A stretch of 64,000 bases of DNA from Channallabes apus. Lineage: Eukaryota > Chordata > Actinopteri > Siluriformes > Clariidae. Within the stretch, counting starts at the first letter, position 1, and every line of letters begins with the position of its first letter. Shown here piece after piece: positions 41,606-55,400 of the stretch. The notes under the pieces are model-generated. The model was not told the origin of the DNA. It ran no database searches and saw nothing but the letters and a program-made list of their open reading frames with translations. The stretch is from NCBI GenBank assembly GCA_030522415.1, contig CM060105.1:19714777-19778776 (forward strand), read 5' to 3'. A program made the translations under genes and the position numbers.

Positions 41606-42692
41606 TAACAGTTATGATAGGCGCAAGGTTCTGTAACTTATAAAATTAGTTTCTTTATTTTATTATTTCTTTATTTTATTATCAGTAGTTGAGTGTCTGA
41701 TTTAGGGGGTGGGGTGGGGGAACCCGTTAAGGGTGTATTCCTGGCACACAGTGTTCTCATTGGCTCCTCAACCAAAATAGGATAACACAGTTACTGAAAA
41801 TAACACCATGGGACTCTTAAGCTACACATGTGATCAACATAATTAGCTTATCAGGAAAATAATATTTATGCTGAGAAAGAAAAGAGAATGGGGAATGGAA
41901 GCTCTGTGGCTCAGTGTTTAACCCTTGGGTCGTACCAACAAGGTCAGGGATTTCGAATGTGGCCTCTGGTCTGTGTCTGTAGAGGTTTTTAAGATAAATT
42001 ACTGATTAAATAAAAAGAAATGAAAGAAAAGCTGCGCATATGTCCAGGAACTGTTAAAAACTTGTTTGCGTAAGTGGAAAGCCAAGCGAAGCAGGTTTAC
42101 ATATTTTTCTTTTTTTATTGGTTAAGATTTAGTAAAGAGACACCATGGACAGGAGCAAGAAGTAAAAGTAGCTTCATTCCAAGTGCCAAGAGGAATCATA
42201 AATTAAGGTTAAGTGAGGTTTAATGTCTATTTACTTCATATTTTACATGTCTAAACGTTTTTATATAATTATAGTGATGGAAATTGGTAATATTTTTGGA
42301 AACGGATGCATTAGCAGTATTTAGTATGGAAAAATGGGTTTCAAAATATAACATTTTCGCCTTGAGAACTCGCCTCAGGAACGGATTAAATTTGTACGCC
42401 GAGGTTCCTCCCTGTGCTAAAATGTTAGCAGCGTTCTTCCGGATGAGACCCGTTACTATGGTCACCTAGACACGCCCCCTCTCCATCAATCCCCATTAAC
42501 CACGCCTTTACCTTATTCGGTGATAATTATTCTGTACATGTGACACAGAAATATCCATATCTTATTCATTGCTTTTTTTTTGTTTCCAACACATTAAAAA
42601 TAAAGTTATTAGTTGGCAGGAATGAAAGTGTTTGGAAAGTGCAGCGACACGCTGGGTTTCCGGTGGGAGGGAGCGCGTGCCAGAGCGCGCGA

Positions 42693-42699
42693 TATAAAA
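42693..42699 (+). promoter_or_regulatory. nxph1: TATA box of nxph1
   Basis: tataaaa in the GC-rich context gcgcgcgatataaaagcctc. The CpG-rich stretch from about 42640 to 43160 stands out from the AT-rich surroundings. The predicted start is near 42723-42728. Confidence 0.6.
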
Positions 42700-42723
42700 G
42701 CCTCGCGCTGACTCGGGCGCTAA

Positions 42724-42773
42724 AAAGCTTCAGGAGAGAGGCGTGGAGAGCGCGCGAGCACCTCGAATTCACT

Positions 42774-42804
<31 letters not shown>

Positions 42805-43101
42805 TTCACACACTCACGCGCACTCCCTCCACACCGACACCGTTTCTCTCTCTCTCCGGTGCGCACAGAAATATGACCTCGCTCCAGCATCACTCCGGAT
42901 TAACGCCCGTGTAAGCGTTCCTGTGCCGCACGCACGCGCCCCCCACGCCGTTCACCCGCCGTTCCCTCGTGGTCATGGGGCGCATCATGGCGTGTGCGTC
43001 TTAACCGGTGTTTAACGCGGATACCGGGTGGATCTATGTTCCTCGTAGACGAAGGAAGACCGAAGGGAAATTAGCGGAAGTTTGAGATCGGGCAGGAGAG
43101 G
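42724..43101 (+). other. nxph1: nxph1 5' leader with three upstream ORFs
   Basis: Leader of about 380 nt if unspliced, with a CT tract (42781-42803). Short upstream ORFs are at 42873-42914 (14 codons including stop), 42975-43004 (10 codons) and 43036-43074 (13 codons). All end before the main ATG. They could reduce translation. A spliced leader would change this. Confidence 0.45.
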
Positions 43102-43155
43102 ATGCGGGCTGCGTGCTGGTGCGCCGTCTTTCTCCTCACACCGGCGCTGTGGCTG
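43102..43155 (+). CDS. nxph1: nxph1 first coding exon (signal peptide)
   Basis: Encodes MRAACWCAVFLLTPALWL, then a donor ctg|gtaagg in phase 0. Neurexophilin 1 is a secreted glycoprotein that binds alpha-neurexins. Its human form starts with the same pattern, MxAACWxxxFLLxPxxxLV. The rest of the protein is encoded by one large exon that is not in the window; I find no neurexophilin-domain frame up to 64000. The signal peptide, CpG/TATA promoter and neighbouring thsd7a support the call. A short exon limits certainty. Confidence 0.82.
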
Positions 43156-43300
43156 GTAAGGAAGTCTCTCTCTCTCTCTCTCTCTCTATCTGTCGTTCTG
43201 TCTTTTTTCCTCTTACCTCTCTTTCTCTCCATCTTTGAGTTTTTTTTTCCTCTAAGAGAAAACTTTATTAAACTAAAGCAATTTAACCTAAACATGAAAG

Positions 43301-43301
<1 letters not shown>

Positions 43302-43376
<75 letters not shown>
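43302..43376. repeat. (AT)n microsatellite
   Basis: About 75 bp of AT in nxph1 intron 1, 150 bp after the donor. Confidence 0.95.
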
Positions 43377-43381
<5 letters not shown>

Positions 43382-43930
43382 TTATTATTTTTTGAATGAA
43401 TGAATGAATGAATATATGTATACACTTATTGTGCGTTTCCACGTGAAACACGAGAAAACTTCCTAAAGCACCATGAACGACTTTCTCTTTTTCCCCTCCC
43501 AAGAATATGTTACAGCACTAAATTTTTATACAATGGAAACTGCTACCCTTATGATCATCAACATCATTATCATTTTGTATTTTCAGAATGCAGCCGTTTA
43601 GTTCTTAACCGCGTTTGCAGTTATTATAGAGCTGTGTTTAGCCACAAGGGGGCGCCACAATAAACAGAAACTCTGTGCCGCTTGTGGTCTTGGGCCTGCC
43701 GAATGTGTTTCGATGATTTATTGCCTGCATGAATCATAGCAAATGCACAAACCTAACTATATTGAAAAGTAAAACTAATAATAATAATAAAAAGGACGAA
43801 ATTTGCAATGTGTTTCATCATTCCTTGTCCAATGCCTTTATCTTTCACACTAGAAATATAGCCGTTTTATGACTTTATTGCATTGGTTTCTTCTTCTTTT
43901 TTTATTTTAACAAAGATGGGTTTATTGATA

Positions 43931-43954
43931 ATAATAATAATAATAAAAAAGTAA

Positions 43955-43988
<34 letters not shown>

Positions 43989-43996
43989 TATTAATT

Positions 43997-44044
<48 letters not shown>

Positions 44045-44045
44045 T
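43931..44045. repeat. (ATA)n and (CA)n microsatellites
   Basis: ATA/AAT units followed by a CA tract (44002-44041). Confidence 0.93.
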
Positions 44046-44099
44046 AAATATTCGTGTTACGAAATGAGAACTTTCGCAATATGTTTAGTGACGTCTTTT

Positions 44100-44154
44100 A
44101 CTCTCTCTCTCTCTCTCTCTCACGAATAAGCGTTGCCTGTAAATTTGAGCTTTT

Positions 44155-44197
<43 letters not shown>

Positions 44198-44222
44198 CTC
44201 ACACACACACACACACACACAT
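44100..44222. repeat. (CT)n and (CA)n microsatellites
   Basis: Two CT tracts, the second merging into CA. Confidence 0.93.
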
Positions 44223-45531
44223 TTTGGTTTTAGGAAAAGTTGCTTGGCACGCAGTACACAAGCTTTGCTGGCCAAATGTATAATAAACCTGTGCCTCGTT
44301 TATTAAAAAAAAAAGATCGAAATTGTCCAATTTAACTAATTTCATAAAATGCCTAATGGTCTAATAAAAGATGAAAGGGATGCTAGATATCTGCTTCATT
44401 TGAGGATATTGTGGAATTTTAAATCTCATTTTAAGTTCAGAGATAAAAGAAAATCAATAAATCATATAATTGATTTTAGGAATCTTAATGCTTTGATAAC
44501 AGTGTGCTTGTTTGTAAGTGTTTTTTCAGGGATTTTTAATGAGGAAACAATTAAGAAGAATATGAATTAGAATAAAAATAATCGGGGAAAACATTTCTTT
44601 TTCAAATAAAATGAGTAAATATTAAAAAAAATGTATGTCAGGGTTCTTCTAATTTATTATTATTATTATTATTATTATACAAAATACTGGATTGTGCTTT
44701 TTAAATTTTTCAAGTTTTACCTTCCCTGAAGCAGACAAATGCGGAAAATATACATATACGAATATAATTTGTGACTCATGAGTGTGGTAATTGTAGAAAT
44801 TCTATGCAGTATATATACAGTAAGACGTATTCAGAGGTGAAGACACCGGCGGATTTCCGAGTTTCGAAAAGGCAGATTTCAGCACCACGGACAGTTCCGT
44901 TAAACTCACGCGCCTCTACCGTCGGAATTCTTTTTTCTTTTATTCGAACTCCTTTCATTCCTTTTCCTTTCATCACCAATTTACACCCAAACCTATGAAA
45001 TTAGTCTCAATATTTACCCTCGTGTTCTCTGTCTAGCTGCCTCAGAATAATTTCAGATCGCACACACAGCTAACGGTGGTTGTGTATTTATGTATTTAAT
45101 AGCCTAAAGAAGATGAGAGCATGTTCTCTGGCATGGACTTTAAATCGTTCATTGATTTCATGGGCTACTCCATTCATGGTCAGATACCATTGTTGGAAAT
45201 AAAGCGTGCCACAGTGGTTTTACTGCAAAAGTCTAATTAACACTTAACACACCCTGGATCCTGAGGTGTCCATGTCTCATACAACACACACACATGATCT
45301 CTTAACATACAGTATGTGTCATATTTATGAAGATTTGGACTCAAGTGTTGAAGGAGGAAGAACAGAAAGCGAGTATGGTTTACTTGAGAGTAGGCATGCA
45401 AGTCAGGAACATTGTGATTTTATGTATATTTAAAGATAGATAGTTAGATAGAGAGAGAGAGTACATGCTACAATGTAAAAAGTGACATGAAGAGCAAAGG
45501 GTGGGTACATTACATCATAGCTTGTATCTAG

Positions 45532-45533
<2 letters not shown>

Positions 45534-45584
<51 letters not shown>

Positions 45585-45617
45585 GACAGACACACACACA
45601 CACACACACACACACAA
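45534..45617. repeat. (CT)n(CA)n compound microsatellite
   Basis: CT tract followed by CA with CAGACAGA interruptions. Confidence 0.93.
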
Positions 45618-47308
45618 AGTAATGCATTTACACACATGCAAACAGTTGTCAAGACCACCTGAAGACAGGACTGAAATTCCTATGATAGCTGCTGTACATC
45701 AATTGCCTTGGCTTGAGATTTCCTTATACACATTTCGAATACTGTAAATCAGAGCTGAGCAGTAATATCAGTCAAAGCAGCAGCCTGTAAGATGGAGCAG
45801 TCTCTAGGCACAGCCATATCACCACAAACAGCATCATAAAATCTGTCCAGACATGAGCACAGCATGTCGACAGTGTCACACTGCATTACTTACCCCAGGA
45901 AAAGTGAAAAAGTCTAGGGTTGTGCTTCGTGCTCCTCGGAGCGCTGCGGGTGTTTGGAGGTGCCGCTTAGCTGACTAGTTCCACTCCACTTAAGCCTCCG
46001 TCGGAAGCTCGGCGGCCGAGCTGTGCGCTAACCTACTCGAGCCTAATGCGGGGCCAAGCAGGTGTGAAATGACTTGTTCAAGTAAAACCGCTCAGCCTTT
46101 TGTCCATTAAACCTGACGCGTGCTTCAGAAAGTTCAAGCACTTGTACACCATCACACACTTCCAGACTGAACTCAGACTGCCTTGGTTAAGGAGAAACGA
46201 CAAATCTCTCTCTAGGGACCAGTATATTAGTTACAACCAGCAGTATTTACACGGGTACTTGTGGTACGTCTTTAACAGTGAGAAAGTTACATGTGAAGTA
46301 GTGACTCATGATACTGATTTTTGTCATAAAAATGTCGTAGACAATAAAACACTTGTCAAGCATTTGTTTATGTATAAACTGGTAAGTGTCAACGTCAATG
46401 AATATACAAAACAAAAAACAAACAGATTATATTTTTCATTTATGTTAAATTCAAGTTCATATATAAATTATATACTGCAAAAAAGCTAAATATTTTTATA
46501 TCCACGTAGGGAACAGCCAAAAGACAAAGAAGAAGAAGAAGAAGATATTTTCAATATTTTTCTTTAGATATATTCATATTATTTATAATACATTTAATTT
46601 ATTGTGTGGTTGATTTATAAATAAATAGGGAGAGCTTTATTTTAAATACAAAATCATGCACATGCAATGCTTATAATCTCTTTATTAATATCAATATACA
46701 AATATTTAGTGATTTGTAACTTTGTTTTGTTTGACACTTCCGAAGCGAACCGCCAGTATATTTGGTGATGTATTTCGTGCATGATAGAAATGCCTTTAAA
46801 AATCATGATATGATGCTACTATTTACTCATGCTGCCTATCTGTCTGCTCAAACACTCAACGAAACATCTAATATAAACCAACCCACTGGCTAATTCTGAA
46901 CAATATGACAACAGTTTATGCTTGTAGAATTCGATTAGAGACTGTATGCTCTGTACATGCTTATGGACTTATAATCTGTCTGTCCATTTTTAAAACACTT
47001 CCATTCTTTCTTCCATACTTGTCCTATTTATATTTATAATCCAAAAAAGGCAGAAACACCAAGTTGTCAGTCTTATTCTGTTTATTTCAAACTTTGTATC
47101 CTCCAGCGACTTTTCATATTTATGTCACGCAGACAGACACGTGCACACGCACTCGCACGCTCTCACTAAGCCTGATTGACATTAAGCTCCGAATTGACAC
47201 AGAGACGCAGGGAGGAGTGTGTTCAAGTAAGATGGCGGAAGAAGGAAGCGCAGAGGCATGTTTTTAATCTCTGTGTAGAATGACATAAGCTGTCTTCAAA
47301 CACTACAG

Positions 47309-47311
<3 letters not shown>

Positions 47312-47343
<32 letters not shown>
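47312..47343. repeat. (CA)n microsatellite
   Basis: Pure CA tract in nxph1 intron 1. Confidence 0.92.
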
Positions 47344-47345
<2 letters not shown>

Positions 47346-50300
47346 CCAGACACTATCTTTATTCCACAGTCCATTGATCAGAGGTCTGCATTGTGGTTAA
47401 GGTCATTTGCATGATGGGATCGCACCTCCAGTGAAGGTAATGACATCATCAGCGGCGCTGTCTCATCATCAAAGTAACATTAAAAGTGCGTTAGCAGTTG
47501 TCTAACTCAGACCAAGCGTAACTACTCTTTATAGGCAACGTACATACGGTATGTTGAACAAACATCATGGAGAGCATCAGTTTTTGCTATGTATATATGA
47601 TCAATTAATACTCAGGTGTGTGTGTGTGTGTGTGTGTGTATGCGTGTGCATGTTCCATACACGTGAAGCCATATGATCATCATATGAATGTGTAATCATA
47701 CATTTTTTACTTTTTACAACATGATATCCCACATCCTTTCACATGCAATTAAATATTTCTTTTTTTAAAAAAGATTTTATTATTTTTACATAATTTTTAT
47801 ATTCTCTAATAATTTATTATCATGTTATTTCATCAAATTACTTATTTATCACATTGAGTTTTTAAATGATTAATTTACTTTTATTTGTATTTTTTTACAC
47901 CGTTAATTCATCATATACGATTTCCCCCCCCAAATTATTTGTCTGTTCTTGTGTTTTATTTATTTTCTTCCCCTGAAATGATTCATACATTTTTACTCCT
48001 TCTTGGAAATAATTTTATTCCCCCTTATTTCCCTCAAATTATTAATTCCTTTTCGTTTTATTTCTTAAATCACACACCTTTTTACACATACAGAAGGCCA
48101 TGTGGTTTCATTCTTCCCACCTGATTGACTTACAATGCTTTGTCATGTGATCACACAGCTTTCCCACGATGTCACATGCTAACCTGAGGTCACATAGGGC
48201 TTAGCATACTGATAAGCACGTTCGGACATTTTCATGTGATCACAAATTACATCATGCATAATCACATGATACAACCTGTGATTGTATATGAAATGGATGC
48301 GATCATCGTGAAGGTGTATCAATGTCTGTCTGAAAATAAAAAAAACTGTACATATTGCTTAAAAATCTGATTTAGATTAGAGATTAAGATTAAAATGAGT
48401 TTAAGTGTGTACACATGTTGACTCTAGAATTAGTTCAAGCATCATAAATGTGAAAAATATGAAGGTGTGTGTCTGTGTAGTAGTTAATAAACAGTCTAGA
48501 CTTAAGAATAGAGAAGTGTGTGATTTCAGACCAGTAATGTCAGTCCTCATTTCCAATATGACACTTACACACTACACACTGCTCTCTAATCATGCAAACC
48601 CTTTTCAACTTCATTCATTTTTAAAGAACCAGTCACTGAGTGGCGTGAACCGAACCGTCATTTTAAGCATTTATTGTTCTTTGTTTATGCCGTGTCATTA
48701 TAGATAAGACATTCAATAACTTCTCAGACATTGTTTAATAAGAACGAGCTCGCGTATCAGTCATTAATTCAGTCAACCTTCTCATCGTTCCACCATTTAT
48801 TTCAATTCCATGCTTGAAGAGGTTCCAGTTTGGCACGGAAGTGTTCATTGTCCTTTTGGAAGAAAAAAATGCCATTGTGCTGAATCTGGTGTAATAATTC
48901 GAAGTTGTAAGATCAGTGCTGGCTGGTGGATACGAGAACTTCCCATCTAAACTCCTGCATCATCAAAATTTGCCAAAATTTTCAACATGCTTTTCAATGT
49001 GACATCATATGTATTATATGTGCCAACATTCATTAAAAATTATTATTCTTGTTTATTCTCTGAAGAATGTAGCAGTACCATCATGCCGTATTTAACACGT
49101 GAGAGCCCGGCTTTTGCGCATCCCTCATCTTCACTATCATCACCACACACACGCGCGGCCAGATAGTGGAAGGAATCCAGCACGCTTCACGGCACGAAGG
49201 CAAGACAAGTCCGGTTGATTAATGGCCGCAGTCTCTGCTTGAGTCTTCTCCTGAATTTCAATCACGCTCACAGGTCAGAGGTATAAGTGCACTTGAACCA
49301 GTGAACAGCAAAGGATGTGGGAGATCACACTCCACACTGCCCCGAACTAGCTCTCAATGGGTAAATTTTTCCAACCGTAGGCTATATATAGCAGCACTCC
49401 TTCGGCTCATTTAGGATACCGAGTGGGAGAAAAGAGAATAGTATAATATCTCTATATCCTGAATAAGAAGCATGTCAGAAATAATCAGTTCTACAGTGCG
49501 TTCCTAAGATTCAGATTGTTGTCGTTTAAACATACACAGAAGCGCACAAGCTCATTGAGTACCAGAGATGCCGCAGAGGCTCGAAACTTCCTTTTGTGTG
49601 TGTAAGAGGCTGGAACGGGAGAGATGAGAGGCGAAATACCAGAGCCGTAAACATCATTCAGACAACAGCAGTGATGGATTACTCGATGTTTGGACAAATG
49701 TCTGCCGTCATTTATTCAGGCTGAACAGGATTCATTTTCTGTGCCAAGTTTGTCCAACTGTGTTAGAATAGGAAATATTTATTTATTTATTTATTTTATT
49801 ATCTTTAAAGTATGATTCTTTTTTTAACTGTTAAGACAGTCATTCATTTTTTTTGGTATACACTGAAATAAGTCACTACATCTACCTTATTATTTTTATT
49901 TTATATATTTATAGTTTTTTTTTTTACTTAAATTATAAATATATTCTAGCCTAAACTTGTACCTAGTTTGACAGAAAAAAAAAAACATTGCACACAATTT
50001 TCAGCACCTTTAGTATAATGAATATTAATGTCCTTTTACAAGCTTAAGAACGAATTAAACTTTCAAATGTATTGTACGCCTTCTTTGTAGTACAAGAATT
50101 AAACCCACTTCTATTGCTACACTATTTCAGTCTAATCAATATGCAAGTAATTAAAGTAGGGAAAAAAAGAAAAAGAAAACTATTAAGCGTAGCCCATACA
50201 CATGCTTAGAATGACTTGGTTCATGGAATGAGCATGAATTTTACTCAACATTTACACAGGGGAAAGTTACTGGTGTTTAAATTTGGGTTACACAGCTACT

Positions 50301-50619
50301 TAACCACTTTTCTGGGCTTCCCCATTCAGATTATGTAAATCACCTGGCTGTAGTTCATGCCTGTGAGGATTCCAGATTTTTTCTTGGAGTAAAGTTTTTT
50401 TTTTTTTTTTTTCATTCACCAGCACATTTAATCACAAGCACTTATCAAACCTTTAAAGCCTAAACATTAGGGCTAGAAGATGAAAGAGGGAAAATCTGTC
50501 CATATATTTAATGAGTAATATAAAGCATGGCATGATTAAAAAATGATAAATAAATACAAATACAGTGATTATTGTTTTATTTTATTTTAACTTCTGTGAT
50601 AAATTGATTCACAAATGCA

Positions 50620-51365
50620 ACACTACATTTTGCCGTTGGTCATGATGCATGTGGTTTATATGGTTGCTGGTCATTTCAATTAATTACCCCTGTTCAACTG
50701 CTTGTTAATGCAAATATCTAATCAGCCAATCACATGGCAGCAACTCAATGCATTTCGGCATGTAGAAATGGTCAAGACGATCTGATGAAGCTCAACCTGA
50801 CTTTAAAACATGGCAAGGCTGTTGGCGCCAGATGGCCTAGTTTGAATATTTCTGCTGCTGATCTACTGGGATTTTCACACACAACCATCTCTAGGATTTA
50901 CAGAGAATGGTCTAAAACAGAGAAAATATCCAGTGAGCCTCAGTTCTGTGGGTGAAAATGTTTTGTTGATGCCAGAGGTCAGAGAAGAATCGCCAGATTG
51001 GTTTGAGCTCATAAGAAGGGAAGAGTAACTCAAATAAAATCATGTTTCAACCAAGGAATGCCAAAGAGCATCTTTGCATGAACAGCCTTACCCTAGTTTC
51101 TCAGCCTATCTGAGTATTTTCGCTGACCATATCCATGTCACAATACTAAAATCATATCAAACTGGTTTCTAGAACATGCCAACGGGGTCACTGTCATCAA
51201 ATGACCTCCACTGTCACCAGATCTCAATCCAAGAACTGCGTGATGCTATGATGTCAGTATGGACCAATCTCTAAGGAATGTTTCCAACACCAACATCTAC
51301 TTGTATGCCCTGAAGAATTAATGCAGTTCTGAAGGCAAAAGTGGTTCCAATCCAGAACTAGCAAT
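50620..51365 (+). mobile_element. Tc1-like relic, internally deleted
   Basis: Starts near ttaattacccctgttcaact. It includes atggcagcaactcaatgcat, the N-terminal transposase segment (LLGFSHTTISRIYREWSKTE) and the end segment caccagatctcaatccaaga...ctgaaggcaaaagtggttcc. The catalytic centre is mostly lost. Plus-strand orientation. Confidence 0.85.
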
Positions 51366-52099
51366 CTGGCCATCTGATTATGTTATCAACTCCAAAATGT
51401 ATGCGTTTGGGACACTTCATAGGAGTTCTTCTCTTATTAAAGGAAGATGTGATAGATCATGTTGAACCATGATGTGTTGTAGGATGTAGCTTTCAAGACG
51501 GTGAGAGGGAGAGCGGGGACGAATCAATATTGAAATTCTTCAGTAAATATTTAATCCAAGCATGTTTGCCTAGCTTAAGGGTTATACATTTCCAATTGGA
51601 AAGTGAGTTAAAAGTTTGAGTGGGACTGCGGTGATAATCCCACAACACTGCTGATGAATATTTATGCCTTACCTTTATGTAGATTAAAAAAAAAATCCTG
51701 AGCTGGAACTACTGTATAACGTAGAGCAAAAGTCCTGATCTATAAAGCCGTTATCTTTTTAATAAATCACCAACACTCTGCTATTAATCCTCTAGTAGAG
51801 AACGAAGATCAATGTAGTCTTAATATAATGGACTTTTGTTGTAAAAAAAAAAGTGCTGGGGACTGAGCTGCTACCAGTGTTTACAATCACCCCACGCAAT
51901 CACTGGTTTAAAAAAAAAAAAAAAAAAAACTGGTAAAAAGACTTACTTTACACCACTATAGTATCATATGTCATTTGTTCATTTCTGACTTAAACAGTGA
52001 TTAAAATGGTGACCATTAGAGAGTCAATGGATTTGTTGCATCCCAGATACAAGGATTTCCCATTTATGAATTTGGATATGAAGAAATTTATTCAGAAGT

Positions 52100-52400
52100 C
52101 AATTTGCTATTTGATATCCAGGGTTGGAGATTTGAATCTCGCCACTGAGTTTTCATGCTTTGGTGGCTATCCTGAGGGTACTCATGGTTTCACCCACAGT
52201 CCAATACCATGTAGCAGCGTGATTGGTATTTCAAATTATAGAATATAAAGTATGATTGTGTGTGTATACAGTACCTGTGGGCTGCAAGAGGTTGGGGACT
52301 TCAGCAACATGACTTCCGCTACAACAAGGGCAGGTGGCTTGAAGTCACAGGTCATTGTGGCCAGTCGATGATTAGTGATGTCAGGTCGAATGGATGAATG
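52100..52400 (+). mobile_element. Eroded SINE-like sequence
   Basis: ccagggttggagatttgaat (degenerate B-box region), then ctgagggtactcatggtttc and acagtccaataccatgtagc, resemble the SINE body at 12441. Highly diverged, so tentative. Confidence 0.5.
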
Positions 52401-55400
52401 GTTACATAAATCAAGTACAAATTACAGATATACAGTACTTTACTGCGTAAAAGTGTTTAGGCACTTCTCATTTATTCATATCAAATGAAAGAAATAGGAA
52501 CAAATGTTTTACTGTGACACGCTGCAAAATGCAGTTCAACAATTGGTGGTCTATTTAACAACCTGAGCAGCGACCTCATTTCCCCCCTCATCTATGTCAA
52601 CCTCTAAGTATTCAGCATCACCAGTATACTAATTCCTGCCTGATCATCTGCACCTGTTACTTAAGTTAGATTTTTTTTTTTTAATGCTTAGGAGATTCAT
52701 GCGTCACCATGTAGGTTAACAAACAAAATCATTCTTCTCAAACTAATCAGGTACAGGGGCTGGACTGAAACCAAAACCTTGCCGAAAAAGGTGCCTTGAG
52801 GATTCCTGGAGAACTATTCCTCAAGACTACATTACAAATGCAAGAACGTTGAACTCTTTGGAAGCAAAATAGGAAAGGAATGGGCTGGCTTAAGAGTATT
52901 GTAGTTCACAGAAATGTCATGAATATTGAAATGATGTTAAAGACATTCAAAACTAAAGTAAATGAAGATAACTAAGACTCAATTTTCAGTTAAGACGAAA
53001 GAAATTGTGTTGTTTAAAAAGATAATGTTTAGAATTTGGAGAATTAAAAAAGTAAATAAAGAAAAAGAGAGAATTGGTGGGAATTTTCCAAAAAAGCAGC
53101 TGCTGTCATAGTACAGTTGTTAATGTTAGCAGTTTTATAGGCAAGTTTTAATACAAGTGAGAGACTGATGAAAATGTATGATACAATGCATAAACATTTA
53201 TTTATATTCGTTCTTGATTCACATCCCAGGGCATAATACAAGGCCAAAAGGGCATAATACATTTCTGCATCTCATTGACTGTAAGTATGTCTAAAACTGG
53301 ATGCCACAAAACGTGCTATGGAAACAGTGTATCATTATATTGGACTTTATTTGTGTATACTGTATTGTAAACTATACAATGACAGCATAAAAAATATCTT
53401 CTGTAAGATCCTGTTTATGATGTTTCTGCTAGGGGAAAGGGCTTTGCTTAGTCTATCCAAGTGTTCTTTGCTTCTGAAAAAAAAAAAAAAAAAAAGTTTC
53501 TACTGAGAAACTCTAGCTGATATGGAAATACTTTGTTGTAGAGTTTTACCTAAAAACTTCCAAGAAGTTGTTTGAAAGCAGCAGAACATTTACTTATTTG
53601 TTATTCAAATAATTATTAGTTAACGGTTAGTTTTGTGCAGAGTTTGTGAATGCAAAGTGTATCTTATAAATGACTAAACTGCAAATGCTTGAGCATGTGT
53701 CTTTTGTACTCTGTTAATGGGCTTTTGTAAGAGCTTTGTGTATTCTTCTCCGTGGAGCAGGAAAAGTCAGTAGTTCACAGGAACATTGGCTTATCTTACA
53801 CAAGGCAGCCTTTATCTCAGAAAAACAAATGCTGCTCTTCCTAAGCAAATACTGTCTACTTAGGTATTCTCTTGCTGAAGTGTATGTACTGTAGGGGTAG
53901 TGAGGTTTTTGAATTCATTTCATCAAAGCCCCGGTAGGTTGAGGAATGCCTGAGGAAAACTGAGGTCAGGAACAAACTCTTTGAAGTTCTTACTGTCGGT
54001 CTTCCTGTAGGCGTGTTCTCATGGAGAAATCAGCTGCCAAGCCAGCATCACTGGGGCGTCTGCAATACTACTCTGATTGTTTCAAATATGGAAGTCAACT
54101 ATACCTAAACATGGAAGTTTAGAATGTGACATCATCTAGAAAGCATGCTTCAACTTCTCTACATCTCCTCTTACCTCTAATTGACGTTTAAATATTTGGT
54201 GCATGGGAGACTTGGACAAATATGACTGTTTTAGTCAAATCGAATCATGCATCAAGATCTCATAAACACTACCAATGCATATGCCATTTATTCCATCCAT
54301 TTTACATCATGCTGGAGAATTGGGCCAAAGGTGCACACAAACGCATGGCTGGTAAGGGTTCAATCAGAATTCCTCCCTGATAGTTACTTGGATGTCAGTA
54401 TTGCATTTCATGACTGTCTCTGGAGGATTATTGATTTCTAGAATTTCTTTCTTCACACCAACAGAGGATTTGTGCCTTTGATTGGCAGTTGCCAGTCATT
54501 GTCAAGATAAGTTTCACCCACTTGACTGAAGCTTTAAATTTGTTGAGACTGTTGTCAATCAGGCTTTTGTAACAGAATGACTCGCTCTCTCTCAGTCACT
54601 TTATTTTCCCTTTCATAAGACAAAAGCCCATGCACCAATGTGCATGTGTGTCAATTTTGGTGTAACAATACAGAGTATGATATTGTTTGAGATGAAGCTC
54701 ACAGACAATACATTCAGCAGACTGCATAATTAAGGTGGTTATTCCTCATACAGTAAAATGTGGTTCTTATTAGAGCATGTTTAATAAAAACTTCAACTTA
54801 ACTCAAATCAGGACCAGTTACACTGAATAAGACATAATAATAACAATAATAATAATAATAATAATAAGAGTGTATGAGCATTCTTATTATTTTCAGCTTT
54901 TTAATGAAGGGGAAAATAGAAACCCATGACACACAAGCTTTAAAATAAAAATTAAAAGAATTAAAGCCTATGTACACTGATTAGTACGTTCCGTAACTTG
55001 TCTAAGAGCTCATCAGGTGAAAACACAAAGATGATTCCAGGGAAGTTAAAATTAACTGGAATTTTATTCAGCTCCATTTAGAGTTAAATACATAATATTT
55101 CTATAACTCAAGATATTTCTACAGGACATAATACAATTTAATTTTAAATTAAAATCCGCTTTTATCTAGTAAAACTTTACTTAACTTTTCAATTAAATTT
55201 TAAATACAACAGTATAAATATACCCGGTATTGGGCATTAAGGAACACTGAACCAATAGCACATAATATATATAAAATGTAACAATTTTACACTATATTCC
55301 AGTCTTGAAACCTATCAAGTTTTTTTTTTATAGTCAATTTTTGAACTACTTTTTGATATAAAATATTATTCATTACTGTAGCATAAACAAAATAATAAGA

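Larger units (their letters stand above)
33846..42690. other. Intergenic region thsd7a-nxph1
   Basis: About 8.8 kb with no convincing exon. It contains (ATA)n near 35490-35516, a CAAA/ACA/ATA compound repeat (36244-36340), two long AT tracts, an L2/SINE-tail-like repeat (38165-38252 and 40815-40980) and a Tc1 relic (41250-41605). Segments 36640-36900, 38920-39180 and 39300-39600 are complex unique sequence that could be regulatory. Confidence 0.75.

Noticed and set aside
46100..46489. 129-codon + strand frame in nxph1 intron
   Set aside because: No similarity I recognise. It ends in AT-rich low-complexity text and has no splice or promoter context. Chance frame.
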